Of a DNA stretch of 64,000 nucleotides, positions 36,566 to 45,077 are shown one piece after another. The stretch is taken from the NCBI GenBank assembly GCA_030913385.1, contig CP133159.1, forward strand, positions 3,122,584-3,186,583, in the 5' to 3' direction. The stretch comes from Cytophagaceae bacterium ABcell3 (GTDB lineage: Bacteria > Bacteroidota > Bacteroidia > Cytophagales > Cytophagaceae). Made by a program: the position numbers and the translations under genes. Below the pieces are notes generated by a model. The model ran no database searches. It worked only from the letters and a program-made list of their open reading frames with translations, and was not told the origin of the DNA. How positions within the stretch are numbered: the first letter of the stretch is position 1; the number at the start of each line of letters is the position of its first letter.

Positions 36566-39079
36566 ATGGCTGAGAACGACAATATTATTCCGATCAACAT
36601 TGAGGATGAAATGCGAAGTGCTTACATAGACTATTCTATGTCGGTAATCGTATCCCGGGCACTACCCGATGTGAGAGATGGGCTCAAGCCCGTACACAGA
36701 AGGGTCTTGTATGGAATGTCCGAACTCGGAGTAAATTATAACAAACCTTATAAAAAATCAGCAAGAATAGTGGGAGAGGTACTTGGTAAGTATCACCCCC
36801 ATGGCGATAGTTCTGTGTATGACACCATGGTACGTATGGCCCAAGAGTGGTCTTTGCGATATCCGATGGTAGACGGGCAGGGAAACTTTGGTTCGATAGA
36901 CGGGGACTCTCCGGCTGCCATGCGTTATACCGAAGCCAGGCTAAAAAGGATTGCTGAGGAAATGCTTTCTGATATCAACAAAGACACTGTTGATTTCAGC
37001 CCTAACTTCGACGACTCATTAGAGGAGCCTTCTGTACTTCCTGGAAAAGTTCCAAACTTACTTATCAACGGAACCTCTGGTATTGCGGTGGGTATGGCTA
37101 CGAATATGGCGCCACACAACCTTACTGAGGTGGTCAATGGTATTATTGCTTACATTGAAAACAATGAAATCACCATACCAGAACTCATGGAGCACATCCA
37201 AGGACCAGACTTTCCGACGGGTGGTACCATTTATGGAGTACAAGGAATAAACTCTGCATATGAAACAGGTAGGGGACGTGTAGTAATGCGGGCGAATGCG
37301 GTTTTTGAAACAACCTCAACAGGCAAAGAGCAGATCATTGTTACTGAAATTCCTTATATGGTCAATAAGGCATCAATGATTGAGAAAACTGCTCAACTGA
37401 TCAACGAGAAAAGGTTAGAGGGCATTTCTGATTTAAGAGACGAATCTGATAGGGACGGGCTTCGTGTCGTTTATGACCTTAAAAAAGATGCGGTACCAGG
37501 CATTGTATTAAATAACCTTTATAAATATACACAGCTTCAATCTTCTTTTGGGGTAAACAATGTGGCCTTAGTTAAAGGCAGACCACAGACACTAAACCTA
37601 AAAGACATGATCCACTATTTTGTGGAACATCGTCATGAGGTAGTGACCAGGAGAACTGAATATGAGCTAAAAGAGGCTGAAAAAAGGGCGCATATCTTGC
37701 AAGGATACCTTATTGCTCTTGATAACCTTGACGAGGTGATCGCCTTAATACGTAACTCTCGCGACCCAGAAACTGCTAGGGAAGGTCTTATCAGCAACTT
37801 TGAACTTTCGGAAATCCAAGCCCGTGCCATTCTGGATATGAGACTTCAGAGGCTTACTGGCATGGAGCGCGATAAAATCGTTAAGGAATACGAAGAAGTA
37901 ATGGCACTCATTGGCCGTTTAAAAGAAATTCTAGCAAAGAAAGAGCTTCGTATGCAGATCATCAAAGACGAGCTTACAGAAATGAAAGATCGTTATGGTG
38001 ACAAAAGAAGGACTCAAATAGAACATTCTTCAGATGAGATCTCTATAGAAGACATTTTAGCAGACGAAGAAATGCTCATTACCATTTCTCATGAAGGATA
38101 TATTAAAAGAACACCACTAACTGAATATAAGGCCCAAAGTAGGGGTGGCGTGGGTTCTAGAGGCGTTGTTACTAAAGACAACGACTTTACGGAGCACCTG
38201 TTTATGGCTACAACCCACAATTACCTGCTAATATTTACAGATGCAGGAAAAGTATACTGGTTGAGGGTTTACGAGGTTCCTGAAGGTAGTAAAGTTTCTA
38301 AAGGCAGAGCGCTTCAAAACCTTATAAATATTGAAAAGCACGAGAAGGTACAAGCTGTTATCAATGTTAAAAATCTACACGACCAGGATTATATCAACAA
38401 TACTTTCCTGGTTATGTGTACTGAAAAAGGTACCATTAAGAAAACTAGCCTTGAGGCATACTCTCGTCCTCGCTCTAATGGTATAAATGCCATTACCATC
38501 AATGAAGGGGATAAGTTACTGGATGTGCGCCTAACTACAGGAAGCGATGACCTGGTAATAGCGTTACGTTCTGGTAGGGCTATCAGGTTTAACGAAGAAC
38601 ACGTTAGGCCAATGGGAAGAACCGCTGCAGGTGTCCGCGGTGTAACCCTTCAAGATGAACATGATAGAGTAGTTGGTATAGTTCATATTAGTAATACTGA
38701 AACGAACCTGCTGGTCGTATCTGAAAAAGGATATGGAAAACGATCTGATATAAATGACTATAGGATCACCAACAGAGGTGGAAAGGGTGTTAAAACAATT
38801 AACCTAACTGAGAAAACCGGTCCACTTGTTACCATAAAAGATGTAACAGACCAAGACGACCTGATGATTATCAACAGGTCAGGTATTGTTATCCGTCTCA
38901 GGGTTTCAGACTTGAGAGTTATGGGACGTGCTACACAAGGTGTGCGGTTGATCAAGTTGAACAAGAAAGATGAAATCTGCTCGGTTGCAAAAATTGAGCG
39001 GATAGAAGACGATGAAGATGATGCGCCTATAGATCCAAATGTAGTCATTGACGGTAGCGAAAGCGATGACGATGAATAA
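36566..39079 (+). CDS. gyrA: DNA gyrase subunit A
   Basis: An 837-residue cleavage subunit of gyrase. The N-terminal breakage-reunion domain has [40 protein letters not shown] (quinolone region with serine and aspartate in the susceptible state) and the catalytic tyrosine in [11 protein letters not shown] coiled-coil tower and the C-terminal beta-pinwheel follow, with [11 protein letters not shown] in the place of the GyrA box (QRRGGKG in Escherichia coli). The tail is strongly acidic ([14 protein letters not shown] and ESDDDE). Together with GyrB it introduces negative supercoils. It is followed by a terminator and a TPR gene, a common order in this phylum. Confidence 0.94.
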   Translation: MAENDNIIPINIEDEMRSAYIDYSMSVIVSRALPDVRDGLKPVHRRVLYGMSELGVNYNKPYKKSARIVGEVLGKYHPHGDSSVYDTMVRMAQEWSLRYPMVDGQGNFGSIDGDSPAAMRYTEARLKRIAEEMLSDINKDTVDFSPNFDDSLEEPSVLPGKVPNLLINGTSGIAVGMATNMAPHNLTEVVNGIIAYIENNEITIPELMEHIQGPDFPTGGTIYGVQGINSAYETGRGRVVMRANAVFETTSTGKEQIIVTEIPYMVNKASMIEKTAQLINEKRLEGISDLRDESDRDGLRVVYDLKKDAVPGIVLNNLYKYTQLQSSFGVNNVALVKGRPQTLNLKDMIHYFVEHRHEVVTRRTEYELKEAEKRAHILQGYLIALDNLDEVIALIRNSRDPETAREGLISNFELSEIQARAILDMRLQRLTGMERDKIVKEYEEVMALIGRLKEILAKKELRMQIIKDELTEMKDRYGDKRRTQIEHSSDEISIEDILADEEMLITISHEGYIKRTPLTEYKAQSRGGVGSRGVVTKDNDFTEHLFMATTHNYLLIFTDAGKVYWLRVYEVPEGSKVSKGRALQNLINIEKHEKVQAVINVKNLHDQDYINNTFLVMCTEKGTIKKTSLEAYSRPRSNGINAITINEGDKLLDVRLTTGSDDLVIALRSGRAIRFNEEHVRPMGRTAAGVRGVTLQDEHDRVVGIVHISNTETNLLVVSEKGYGKRSDINDYRITNRGGKGVKTINLTEKTGPLVTIKDVTDQDDLMIINRSGIVIRLRVSDLRVMGRATQGVRLIKLNKKDEICSVAKIERIEDDEDDAPIDPNVVIDGSESDDDE

Positions 39080-39113
39080 AAACACCCAATAACTTATACC
39101 GGAGGATATAATT

Positions 39114-39155
39114 GAAGAAAAAGCCATTGCATTATTAGCAGTGGCTTTTCTTTTT
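39114..39155 (+). terminator. Terminator after gyrA
   Basis: GAAAAAGCCATTGC pairs with GCAGTGGCTTTTC over a 7-nt loop and is followed by TTTTTATT. Confidence 0.8.
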
Positions 39156-39418
39156 ATTAGTAAACCTGAATCATGCGACAGATTTCGTCATGAGGAACAA
39201 AATAACACTTAATCAGTACTTTTGCAGCGCTATGGTCAAGACACAAATGTGAGCGAAACAACTGATTGATTTATTTTACTCCGCAATAGAAAATCCTATC
39301 GCATATTTGAGGTTAAACCTTATAACCGAGCAGATTCAAAACAAATCATCAGGTTATGAATTACACTATCAAAGATATATATTGCGTTTTTAATTTTCAG
39401 GCATAAACCCAAGACCCT
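39156..39418. other. Gene-free stretch with a promoter-like box
   Basis: TACTTTTG at 39217-39224 fits the -7 promoter motif but lies about 195 bp before the TPR gene, so that gene may have a long leader. No frame or known RNA was recognised in the transcribed part. Confidence 0.4.
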
Positions 39419-40528
39419 ATGAAACTATTTGCATCAATTTGCACAGCTATTCTTTTATCTTTTCAAGTCATGGCGCAGCAGGGAGCTGTAACCAATGCAA
39501 TATTGTACCAAAGAGACGGAGAACTGGATAAGGCTGTTTCTGAAATTGAAAAAGCCATTGACCATGAAAAAACCAAAGAAAAGGCTGAAACCTGGTATTA
39601 TAGAGGAGTTATTTATCAATCTATTGCCTATAGTGAAGGCGAAGCGTTTGAGTCTTTCAAAGAAGGTGCCCCTGAAAAAGCGCTAAAGTCTTTTCAAAAA
39701 GCAATGGAGCTGGATACTAAAAAGAAAAAGTACTATAAACAGTCTTCGGAAAAGTTAAGTAACCTTTACCCAGCTTTTATTAACCAAGGATATGCCTTAT
39801 ATGAAGCAGGAAAATATGAGCAAGCTGTAAGCAGCTTCGAAAATGCACAGTTGACCAACCCTAAAGACACCACAGGCTATGTGTATGCTATGTATGCAGC
39901 AGAGCAGGTACAGGAATATGATAAAATAAAAAAATACATCCGCGACTTGAAAGAAATTGACTATTCAAGCCCTTACTTATACTACACTCTTGTACGCATT
40001 ACCAACAATGTAGACAAAAACCCTGAAGAAGCCATCCGTATCAGCCAAAAGGCTTTAGAGGAGTTTCCTGGAAATTCTAACCTGTTAGAGCAACAAACAA
40101 ACATCCTTATTGCCGAAGACCGCAAGGAAGAAGCAATAGAAAACCTGGAGGCCTTATACAAAAATGACAAGAACAATGTCACTGTCCTTACTCAGCTTGG
40201 CGTGTTATATGACCAGTCTGGGGAAAAAGACAAAGGATTAAGTTTTTACGAAAAGGTTCTTGAACATGAGCCTGAGCACTACATTGCCAATTTTAACAGC
40301 GCTGTGATTTATTATGAAAAAGGGGTGAAGTCTCTAGAGAAGCAGCAAGACTTAAGAGGAAAAGAAAAGTCTGAAGAGTATAAGACAGTTAAAGCCCAAG
40401 GAGAGAAGGACTTTAAAGCTTCTCTAGGTTATGCCAAGGTGGCAGCAAAAAAAGCTGAAGACCCGGAAGATAAAAAGAATATTCAGCTATTAATATCGGA
40501 AATAAACAAGGTTCTTTCGCAACCATAA
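39419..40528 (+). CDS. Exported TPR protein
   Basis: A 369-residue protein with signal peptide MKLFASICTAILLSFQVMAQ and about eight TPR-like helix pairs. Examples are AEKAETWYYRGVIYQSIAY, ALKSFQKAMEL, PAFINQGYALYEAGKYEQAVSSFENA, AIRISQKALEEFPGNSNL, AIENLEALYKNDKNNVTVLTQLGVLYDQSGEKDKGLSFYEKVLEHEP and YIANFNSAVIYYEKG. TPR arrays bind proteins; the partner is unknown. Its position right after gyrA is common in Bacteroidetes, but this does not show a functional link. Confidence 0.88.
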   Translation: MKLFASICTAILLSFQVMAQQGAVTNAILYQRDGELDKAVSEIEKAIDHEKTKEKAETWYYRGVIYQSIAYSEGEAFESFKEGAPEKALKSFQKAMELDTKKKKYYKQSSEKLSNLYPAFINQGYALYEAGKYEQAVSSFENAQLTNPKDTTGYVYAMYAAEQVQEYDKIKKYIRDLKEIDYSSPYLYYTLVRITNNVDKNPEEAIRISQKALEEFPGNSNLLEQQTNILIAEDRKEEAIENLEALYKNDKNNVTVLTQLGVLYDQSGEKDKGLSFYEKVLEHEPEHYIANFNSAVIYYEKGVKSLEKQQDLRGKEKSEEYKTVKAQGEKDFKASLGYAKVAAKKAEDPEDKKNIQLLISEINKVLSQP

Positions 40529-40622
40529 ATTAAATTTTAAATTTTTTTAAAAATAATTAAGGTTTTATAGGAATATGAACTTTATTTTTACGTACCTTGT
40601 ATTCATTATATAATATAACAAA

Positions 40623-40817
40623 ATGCAAAAAGGTACAGTAAAGTTTTTTAATGAGACCAAAGGTTTTGGATTCATTAAACCAGAAATTGAAGGTGAAGAC
40701 ATCTTCGTTCACTCTTCAGGATTAACAGAAATAATCCGTGAAAATGACAAAGTTCAGTTTGAAGTTGAGAGAGGCAGAAAAGGAATGAACGCAGTCAATG
40801 TTGAATTAGCAGATTAA
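40623..40817 (+). CDS. Cold-shock domain protein
   Basis: A 64-residue CspA-type OB-fold protein that binds single-stranded RNA or DNA. RNP-1 (KGFGFIKP) and RNP-2 (DIFVHSSGL) are both present, and the start KGTVKFFNETKG is typical. It may act as an RNA chaperone in cold or growth transitions. The 94-bp leader is AT-rich, which fits the structured leaders of cold-shock genes but shows no clear fold. A strong terminator follows 48 bp after the stop. Confidence 0.95.
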   Translation: MQKGTVKFFNETKGFGFIKPEIEGEDIFVHSSGLTEIIRENDKVQFEVERGRKGMNAVNVELAD

Positions 40818-40865
40818 GATTTTTATATAATTAACATATATAAGTAATTTTAAGTCTTTTAAACA

Positions 40866-40896
40866 GGAGCCACCTCTACAGGGTGGCTCTTTTGTT
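40866..40896 (+). terminator. Terminator after the cold-shock gene
   Basis: GAGCCACC pairs with GGTGGCTC over a 7-nt loop and is followed by TTTTGTTTT. Confidence 0.88.
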
Positions 40897-41023
40897 TTGC
40901 TCATTTCGTACCTAACCGAAAAACCTCCACCTGTATCTTCCGCAGGCCCCCATATTTTAAATTTCTTTAAGAGGCAGGAACAAGAGGTAAACATTTTTTT
41001 CTATCATTCGTTGTTATATTAAA

Positions 41024-41176
41024 GGCATTCAAAAAGAGGACGAGAAGTTGGTAGCGGTGTTGGTTTTGTGAAGTTGGTGTGATGAAGTTTGAATGCAGAG
41101 GGGGTGAATAGGATGGATAGTTATAAATTAAGTTTAACATGTAAAAAAGGCAGGCCTGTAAGTCTGCCTTTTTTGT
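41024..41176 (+). repeat. Structured intergenic repeat, copy 2
   Basis: Starts GGCATTCAAAAAGAGG, has GAAGTTGGTAG, then TTTGAATGC (41088-41096), complementary to GCATTCAAA at 41025-41033, and ends in the terminator hairpin AAAAAAGGCAG...CTGCCTTTTTT (41143-41176). The hairpin segment differs from copy 1 at 25811-25846 by a single base. The rest of the 430-bp gap between the cold-shock gene and uvsE shows no gene. Confidence 0.6.
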
Positions 41177-41249
41177 TTTTCTAGACAGAGCTAAAACAGA
41201 ATAAGAAAGCCGCAAAAAACTGTTTTCCAGTCATGCTTGTTCATTAAGT

Positions 41250-42155
41250 ATGAACACAGGATATGCTTGCATCAACCTAACATTGGCAGGACAAAATATT
41301 AAGGTCAATAAGTCCATGGTAAAAAGGACCTTTACCAACAAAGGGCTAAGCTATGCATCAGAAATAGCTACAAAGAATATCAAAGCATTAGATCAGGTCA
41401 TTGACTGGAATATCGAACACGATATCAAGCTTTACAGAATGAGTAGCGATATGTTTCCCTGGATGAGCGAGTATGAACTTCCTGATCTCCCAGACTATTC
41501 TTCCATTAAGAGCATTCTAGAAAGAGTAGGGAAAAAGGCAAAATACCATAAATTACGGCTTACATACCATCCAGGCCCTTTTAATGTACTTGCTACTTCG
41601 AATGAAAGGGTATTACAGAATACTTTGAAAGAATTACGACAACATGGGGAAGTGATGGATATGATCGGATTGCCAATATCGCCTTATGCCAATATTCATG
41701 TAGGCGGCGCTTATGGCAACAAAGAAGCAGCAATAAAAAGGTTTGCAGAAAACTGTTCAAAATTGCCTTTTTCTGCCAGAAGCCGACTGACGGTAGAGAA
41801 TGATGATAGGGCGAACCTATTTTCCATAAAAGATTTACAGGAAATTCATTTCTTAACCGGCATCCCATTGGTATTTGATTACTTGCATCACACATTTTGC
41901 ACAGGAGGGTTATCAGAAGAGGAAGCTATGCTAATGGCTTACGGTACTTGGCCGGAAAATATAAAACCGGTTGTCCATTACTCTAGCTCCAAAAAACTAT
42001 TTTAAGACCCTACTGCACCAGCACAAGCACACGCTGATTATATATATGAACACATCAATACCTATGGTAAAAATGTAGACCTTATGCTAGAGGCCAAAGC
42101 TAAAGAATTGGCTATAGCACAGTATGCCAAAGATTATTTGCAGCAAACCAAATAA
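41250..42155 (+). pseudogene. uvsE: UV damage endonuclease gene with an in-frame stop
   Basis: Codons 1-251 (41250-42002) encode most of a UvsE/UvdE TIM-barrel enzyme that nicks DNA 5' to UV lesions: INLTLAGQNIKVNKSMVKRTF, YRMSSDMFPWMSEYELPDL, LTYHPGPFNVLATSN, HVGGAYGNKEAAIKRFAEN, RLTVENDDRANLFSI and PLVFDYLHHTFC with the metal ligands. TAA at 42003-42005 ends it within HYSSSKKLF. The same frame continues as DPTAPAQAHADYIYEHINTYGKNVDLMLEAKAKEL to a second TAA at 42155, the normal family C-terminus. A single CAA-to-TAA change would explain this. The protein missing its last ~50 residues may be inactive. Confidence 0.88.
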
Positions 42156-42248
42156 GCTTCCTAAATTTGATTCCTGCTACCTTGAAAAAAAAGCTGGTTA
42201 TAGCAGATTAGCGCTTCATTTTTGATAAATTTAAGGGCAAGTGTTTGG

Positions 42249-42274
42249 TAAGGCAGGCCTTTCATTCTGCCTTA
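42249..42274. terminator. Terminator between uvsE and the ethylene-receptor-like kinase
   Basis: AAGGCAG pairs with CTGCCTT over GCCTTTCATT. It overlaps the stop codon of the convergent kinase gene and resembles the hairpin of the intergenic repeat copies. Confidence 0.65.
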
Positions 42275-43879
42275 TTTGCCTTCTTCCTCAATACCCAAAA
42301 TAGGGAAGTATAATTTAAACGTAGAACCTTTTCCCACTTCGCTATCCACCTCTACTTTACCATTACTATTTTCCATAATCCGCTTTACAATATATAATCC
42401 AATACCAGATCCTTCAACATGCGAATGCAACCTTTTGAACATGCCAAAAAGTTTATCTCTCTGACTGTTGTCAAAACCTATTCCATTATCTGCTATGGTC
42501 AGGGTAATGTAATTACCTTCTTTACCAGTAGAGATTGTAATTTCAGGATTCCTGTCGGGGTGGTGGTATTTTATAGCATTATTTACCAAATTATAGAACA
42601 CGCTCCTAAAGTTTTTCTTCGAAAATGCCACAAAGTTCTCTGCAAGGTTAGCTTGAATAACAGCAGAGTGTGTTGCTATTTGGTCTTTATGGTTCTCTTT
42701 GAATTCTTCAAGGACTTCACTAATATCAATGGTAGTAAGGTCTTTATTGACATTTTTCTGCACCCTACTTATATCAGTAAGGTCATCAATGGTAGTTTTT
42801 AACCTGGCAACCGATGTATTTAACATCATAAAGAGCGTATTTACTTCAGTGGAGCAAACATCTTTCGCTTCACCATAGATCGTATTCAGCAAGCCCTCCA
42901 TATTAGAAATAGGCGCTCTTAGATCGTGAGATGCAGTGTAAATAAAATTGTCTAGGTCATTATTAATTCTTTTTAAATCGATGTTAGCCGCTTCCAACTC
43001 CTTTGCCTGTACTTTCTGATCGTGGATGTCTGTACAAGTACCAAACCATTTAGTGACCTTCCCATTTTTATTTTTCATTGGGATACCTTTGGCCAAAAAC
43101 CATCTATAAGCTCCAGAAGCATTTCTCAAACAAAACTCTGTTTGAAACTCTACCTCTTCTTGCACACAGGTTCTCCATTTTTCTATCGCGTATTCAACAT
43201 GGTCAGGGTGGATAGCTTCTGACCATCCACTACCTTTTGCTTTTTCAAGTGATTGCCCAGTATATTGTAGCCACCTTTTATTCAAATACTCAAACTGTCC
43301 ATCAGCATCCGTAGTCCATACTAATTGAGGAATTGTATCTGACAAAAACTCAAACTCTTCAGCTTTTTTTAGAGATTCTTCCGTACGCTGCTTAACCCGG
43401 TTTTCTAAGTCGGCATTTAGGTCTTTCAAGATTTGTTCCGTCTTAGAAAGTTCTTCATTGGACTTAAGTAAACTTTCCTGATTAGTCAAAAGCTCTTCGT
43501 TCACTTGTTTCCATTTCTCTGTACTGGGTATCACTAATATTTTGGGCGTAATTTTAACTAGCATGATAGCAGTGCCAATAGAAGCTAGTGCCGTAATGAC
43601 CCGAATACTCGCATCAGCAACATAATAAGGTTTCCAAATATTAATGACATCGAACACATGTGTAGTGCCACAGCCTAAAATAAAAACAGCAAATAGCACC
43701 CCCATCCAGATGTACTTAAAATCTCGTCTTTTTCTAACAATATGTACAAGCATGAAAGGGATAATGAAATAAGCAAGAGCAATAATAGAATCACTCACTG
43801 CATGAGTCCAGACAATTCCAGGCTCCCAAAAATAACAATGCCCGTGGGGCATAAAATCTCTATGAAATGTATGATCCAT
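42272..43879 (-). CDS. Histidine kinase with an ethylene-receptor-like membrane domain
   Basis: A 535-residue kinase. Residues 1-110 form three membrane helices matching the ethylene-binding domain of plant ETR1. All seven residues reported as needed for binding there (D25, Y32, I35, P36, I62, C65, H69) have counterparts at a constant shift of five: D30, Y37, I40, P41, I67, C70, H74, in SDSIIALAYFIIP and FILGCGTTH. C70 and H74 would hold copper. A coiled coil (~120-170), a PAS domain (~175-300; QLVWTTDADGQFEYLNKRW, WFGTCTDI) and the kinase follow: H318 in ASHDLRAPISNMEGL, N box NLVNNAIKYHHPD, then DNGIGF and GSGIGLYIV. No receiver domain is attached. Binding of ethylene is inferred, not shown. 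Confidence 0.92.
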   Translation of the reverse strand: MDHTFHRDFMPHGHCYFWEPGIVWTHAVSDSIIALAYFIIPFMLVHIVRKRRDFKYIWMGVLFAVFILGCGTTHVFDVINIWKPYYVADASIRVITALASIGTAIMLVKITPKILVIPSTEKWKQVNEELLTNQESLLKSNEELSKTEQILKDLNADLENRVKQRTEESLKKAEEFEFLSDTIPQLVWTTDADGQFEYLNKRWLQYTGQSLEKAKGSGWSEAIHPDHVEYAIEKWRTCVQEEVEFQTEFCLRNASGAYRWFLAKGIPMKNKNGKVTKWFGTCTDIHDQKVQAKELEAANIDLKRINNDLDNFIYTASHDLRAPISNMEGLLNTIYGEAKDVCSTEVNTLFMMLNTSVARLKTTIDDLTDISRVQKNVNKDLTTIDISEVLEEFKENHKDQIATHSAVIQANLAENFVAFSKKNFRSVFYNLVNNAIKYHHPDRNPEITISTGKEGNYITLTIADNGIGFDNSQRDKLFGMFKRLHSHVEGSGIGLYIVKRIMENSNGKVEVDSEVGKGSTFKLYFPILGIEEEGK

Positions 43880-44031
43880 GAAAAAAATAAAAACAAAGGA
43901 ACGTTAAAACTCAATGTAAGCTAAATTGTTTAACACAAATTAATATACAGCAAAAAAAATAGACAGTTACACATTCATGTCGCTGACAAAACAAAAAAAT
44001 ATTTTCATATAATGGTCTAATAAAGAAAATC

Positions 44032-44049
44032 AATCGTTATATTGCAATA
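44032..44049 (+). promoter_or_regulatory. ArsR operator, copy 1
   Basis: AATCGTTATATTGCAATA, 4 bp before the arsR start. It contains the palindrome TATTGCAATA. An 18-bp copy with one difference lies before arsC at 44394-44411. Confidence 0.75.
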
Positions 44050-44053
44050 AAAT

Positions 44054-44383
44054 ATGGGAGTCACGAAGAAAGAACTATTTTCAACTGCACAGAACAACCT
44101 CAGCACTATAGCTAAGGTTCTTGGCCACCCTGCTCGTGTAGCAATTGTGGAGTATTTGGTACAATGTAAACAATGTATCACCGGTGATATTGTTCAAGAA
44201 ACAGGTTTAGCACAGGCAACTATTAGCCAGCACCTGAGAGAACTAAAAAATATTGGTATCATTAAAGGGAGTATAGAAGGAACATCTGTCTGCTACTGTA
44301 TCGATGAAAAAAAGTGGGATGAGATCAAAAAACTCTTTACTGACTTTTTTGATAAATACCCCCAAAAGAATACATGTTGTTAG
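44054..44383 (+). CDS. arsR: ArsR-family arsenic-responsive repressor
   Basis: A 109-residue winged-helix repressor: STIAKVLGHPARVAIVEYLVQ, then QCKQCITGDIV with two cysteines at the place of the metalloid-binding cysteines of ArsR, the recognition helix GLAQATISQHLRELKNIGII and the wing SIEGTSVCYCIDEKKW. The C-terminus ends TCC, giving further thiols. It should bind the two 18-bp sites around its gene and let go when arsenite binds. It begins the operon arsR-arsC-acr3-DUF6428. Confidence 0.92.
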   Translation: MGVTKKELFSTAQNNLSTIAKVLGHPARVAIVEYLVQCKQCITGDIVQETGLAQATISQHLRELKNIGIIKGSIEGTSVCYCIDEKKWDEIKKLFTDFFDKYPQKNTCC

Positions 44384-44393
44384 CAGTTTTTAT

Positions 44394-44411
44394 AATCGCT
44401 ATATTGCAATA
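44394..44411 (+). promoter_or_regulatory. ArsR operator, copy 2
   Basis: AATCGCTATATTGCAATA in the 55-bp gap between arsR and arsC. It differs from copy 1 in one base of 18, so it may control a second promoter for the resistance genes. Confidence 0.75.
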
Positions 44412-44438
44412 TTTTAAATTAATTCACTTGATCAAATA

Positions 44439-45077
44439 ATGAAAAACAGTCCTGCATTTTTTTCTCCATTGCAAAACTATATCGATGAAATAAAACAATC
44501 TTATGATTCTATTTCTAACGAAAGGTCTAATGCCATTAAAGATTTAGCCACTCATATAGACCACAGCATTCAAAGTGGGGGTAATGTAAAGCTGAATTTT
44601 ATATGCACGCACAATAGCCGTAGGAGCCATTTAGGTCAAATTTGGTCGGCTACTGCTGCGGCTTATCACGGCATTCAAAATATCTTAACATATTCGGGCG
44701 GTACTGAAACAACTGCTTTTAATCCGCGGGCTGTTGACGCTATTAAGCGTGCTGGTTTTCATATAGAGAACCCTGGCGGCAACAACCCGATCTATAAAGT
44801 ATATATGGGGCAAAACATCCCTCCAATGGAATGCTTTTCTAAAATTTATAATGACAAGTTTAACCCTAGCAAAAACTTTATAGCTGTGATGACTTGTTCA
44901 GACGCAGACAAAAACTGCCCGATAATACCTGGGGCAATTTTAAGATTTCCCCTCAGGTACAAAGATCCTAAAGAAGCAGATAATACCCCAATGGAGCAAG
45001 AAAGGTATGATGAACGTTGTAGACAGATTGCCACTGAAATGTTTTACCTTATGTCAATAATCAAAAATAAGAAATAA
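44439..45077 (+). CDS. arsC: Arsenate reductase, low-molecular-weight phosphatase type
   Basis: A 212-residue protein with the phosphatase loop CTHNSRRSHLGQ (CX5R, preceded by LNFI), which binds arsenate at the first cysteine. The TCSDADKNCPIIPGA segment supplies two more cysteines that can pass the disulfide on to thioredoxin, as in the thioredoxin-coupled ArsC class. An N-terminal helical extension of about 50 residues is typical for the Bacteroidetes form. Reduction of arsenate gives arsenite for export by the next gene product, whose start codon follows the stop directly. Confidence 0.88.
   Translation: MKNSPAFFSPLQNYIDEIKQSYDSISNERSNAIKDLATHIDHSIQSGGNVKLNFICTHNSRRSHLGQIWSATAAAYHGIQNILTYSGGTETTAFNPRAVDAIKRAGFHIENPGGNNPIYKVYMGQNIPPMECFSKIYNDKFNPSKNFIAVMTCSDADKNCPIIPGAILRFPLRYKDPKEADNTPMEQERYDERCRQIATEMFYLMSIIKNKK

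Noticed and set aside
11083-39303. CCTATCGCATATTT at both ~11083 and ~39296
   Set aside because: A 14-base match between AT-rich intergenic regions is expected by chance in 64 kb, and the surroundings do not match.
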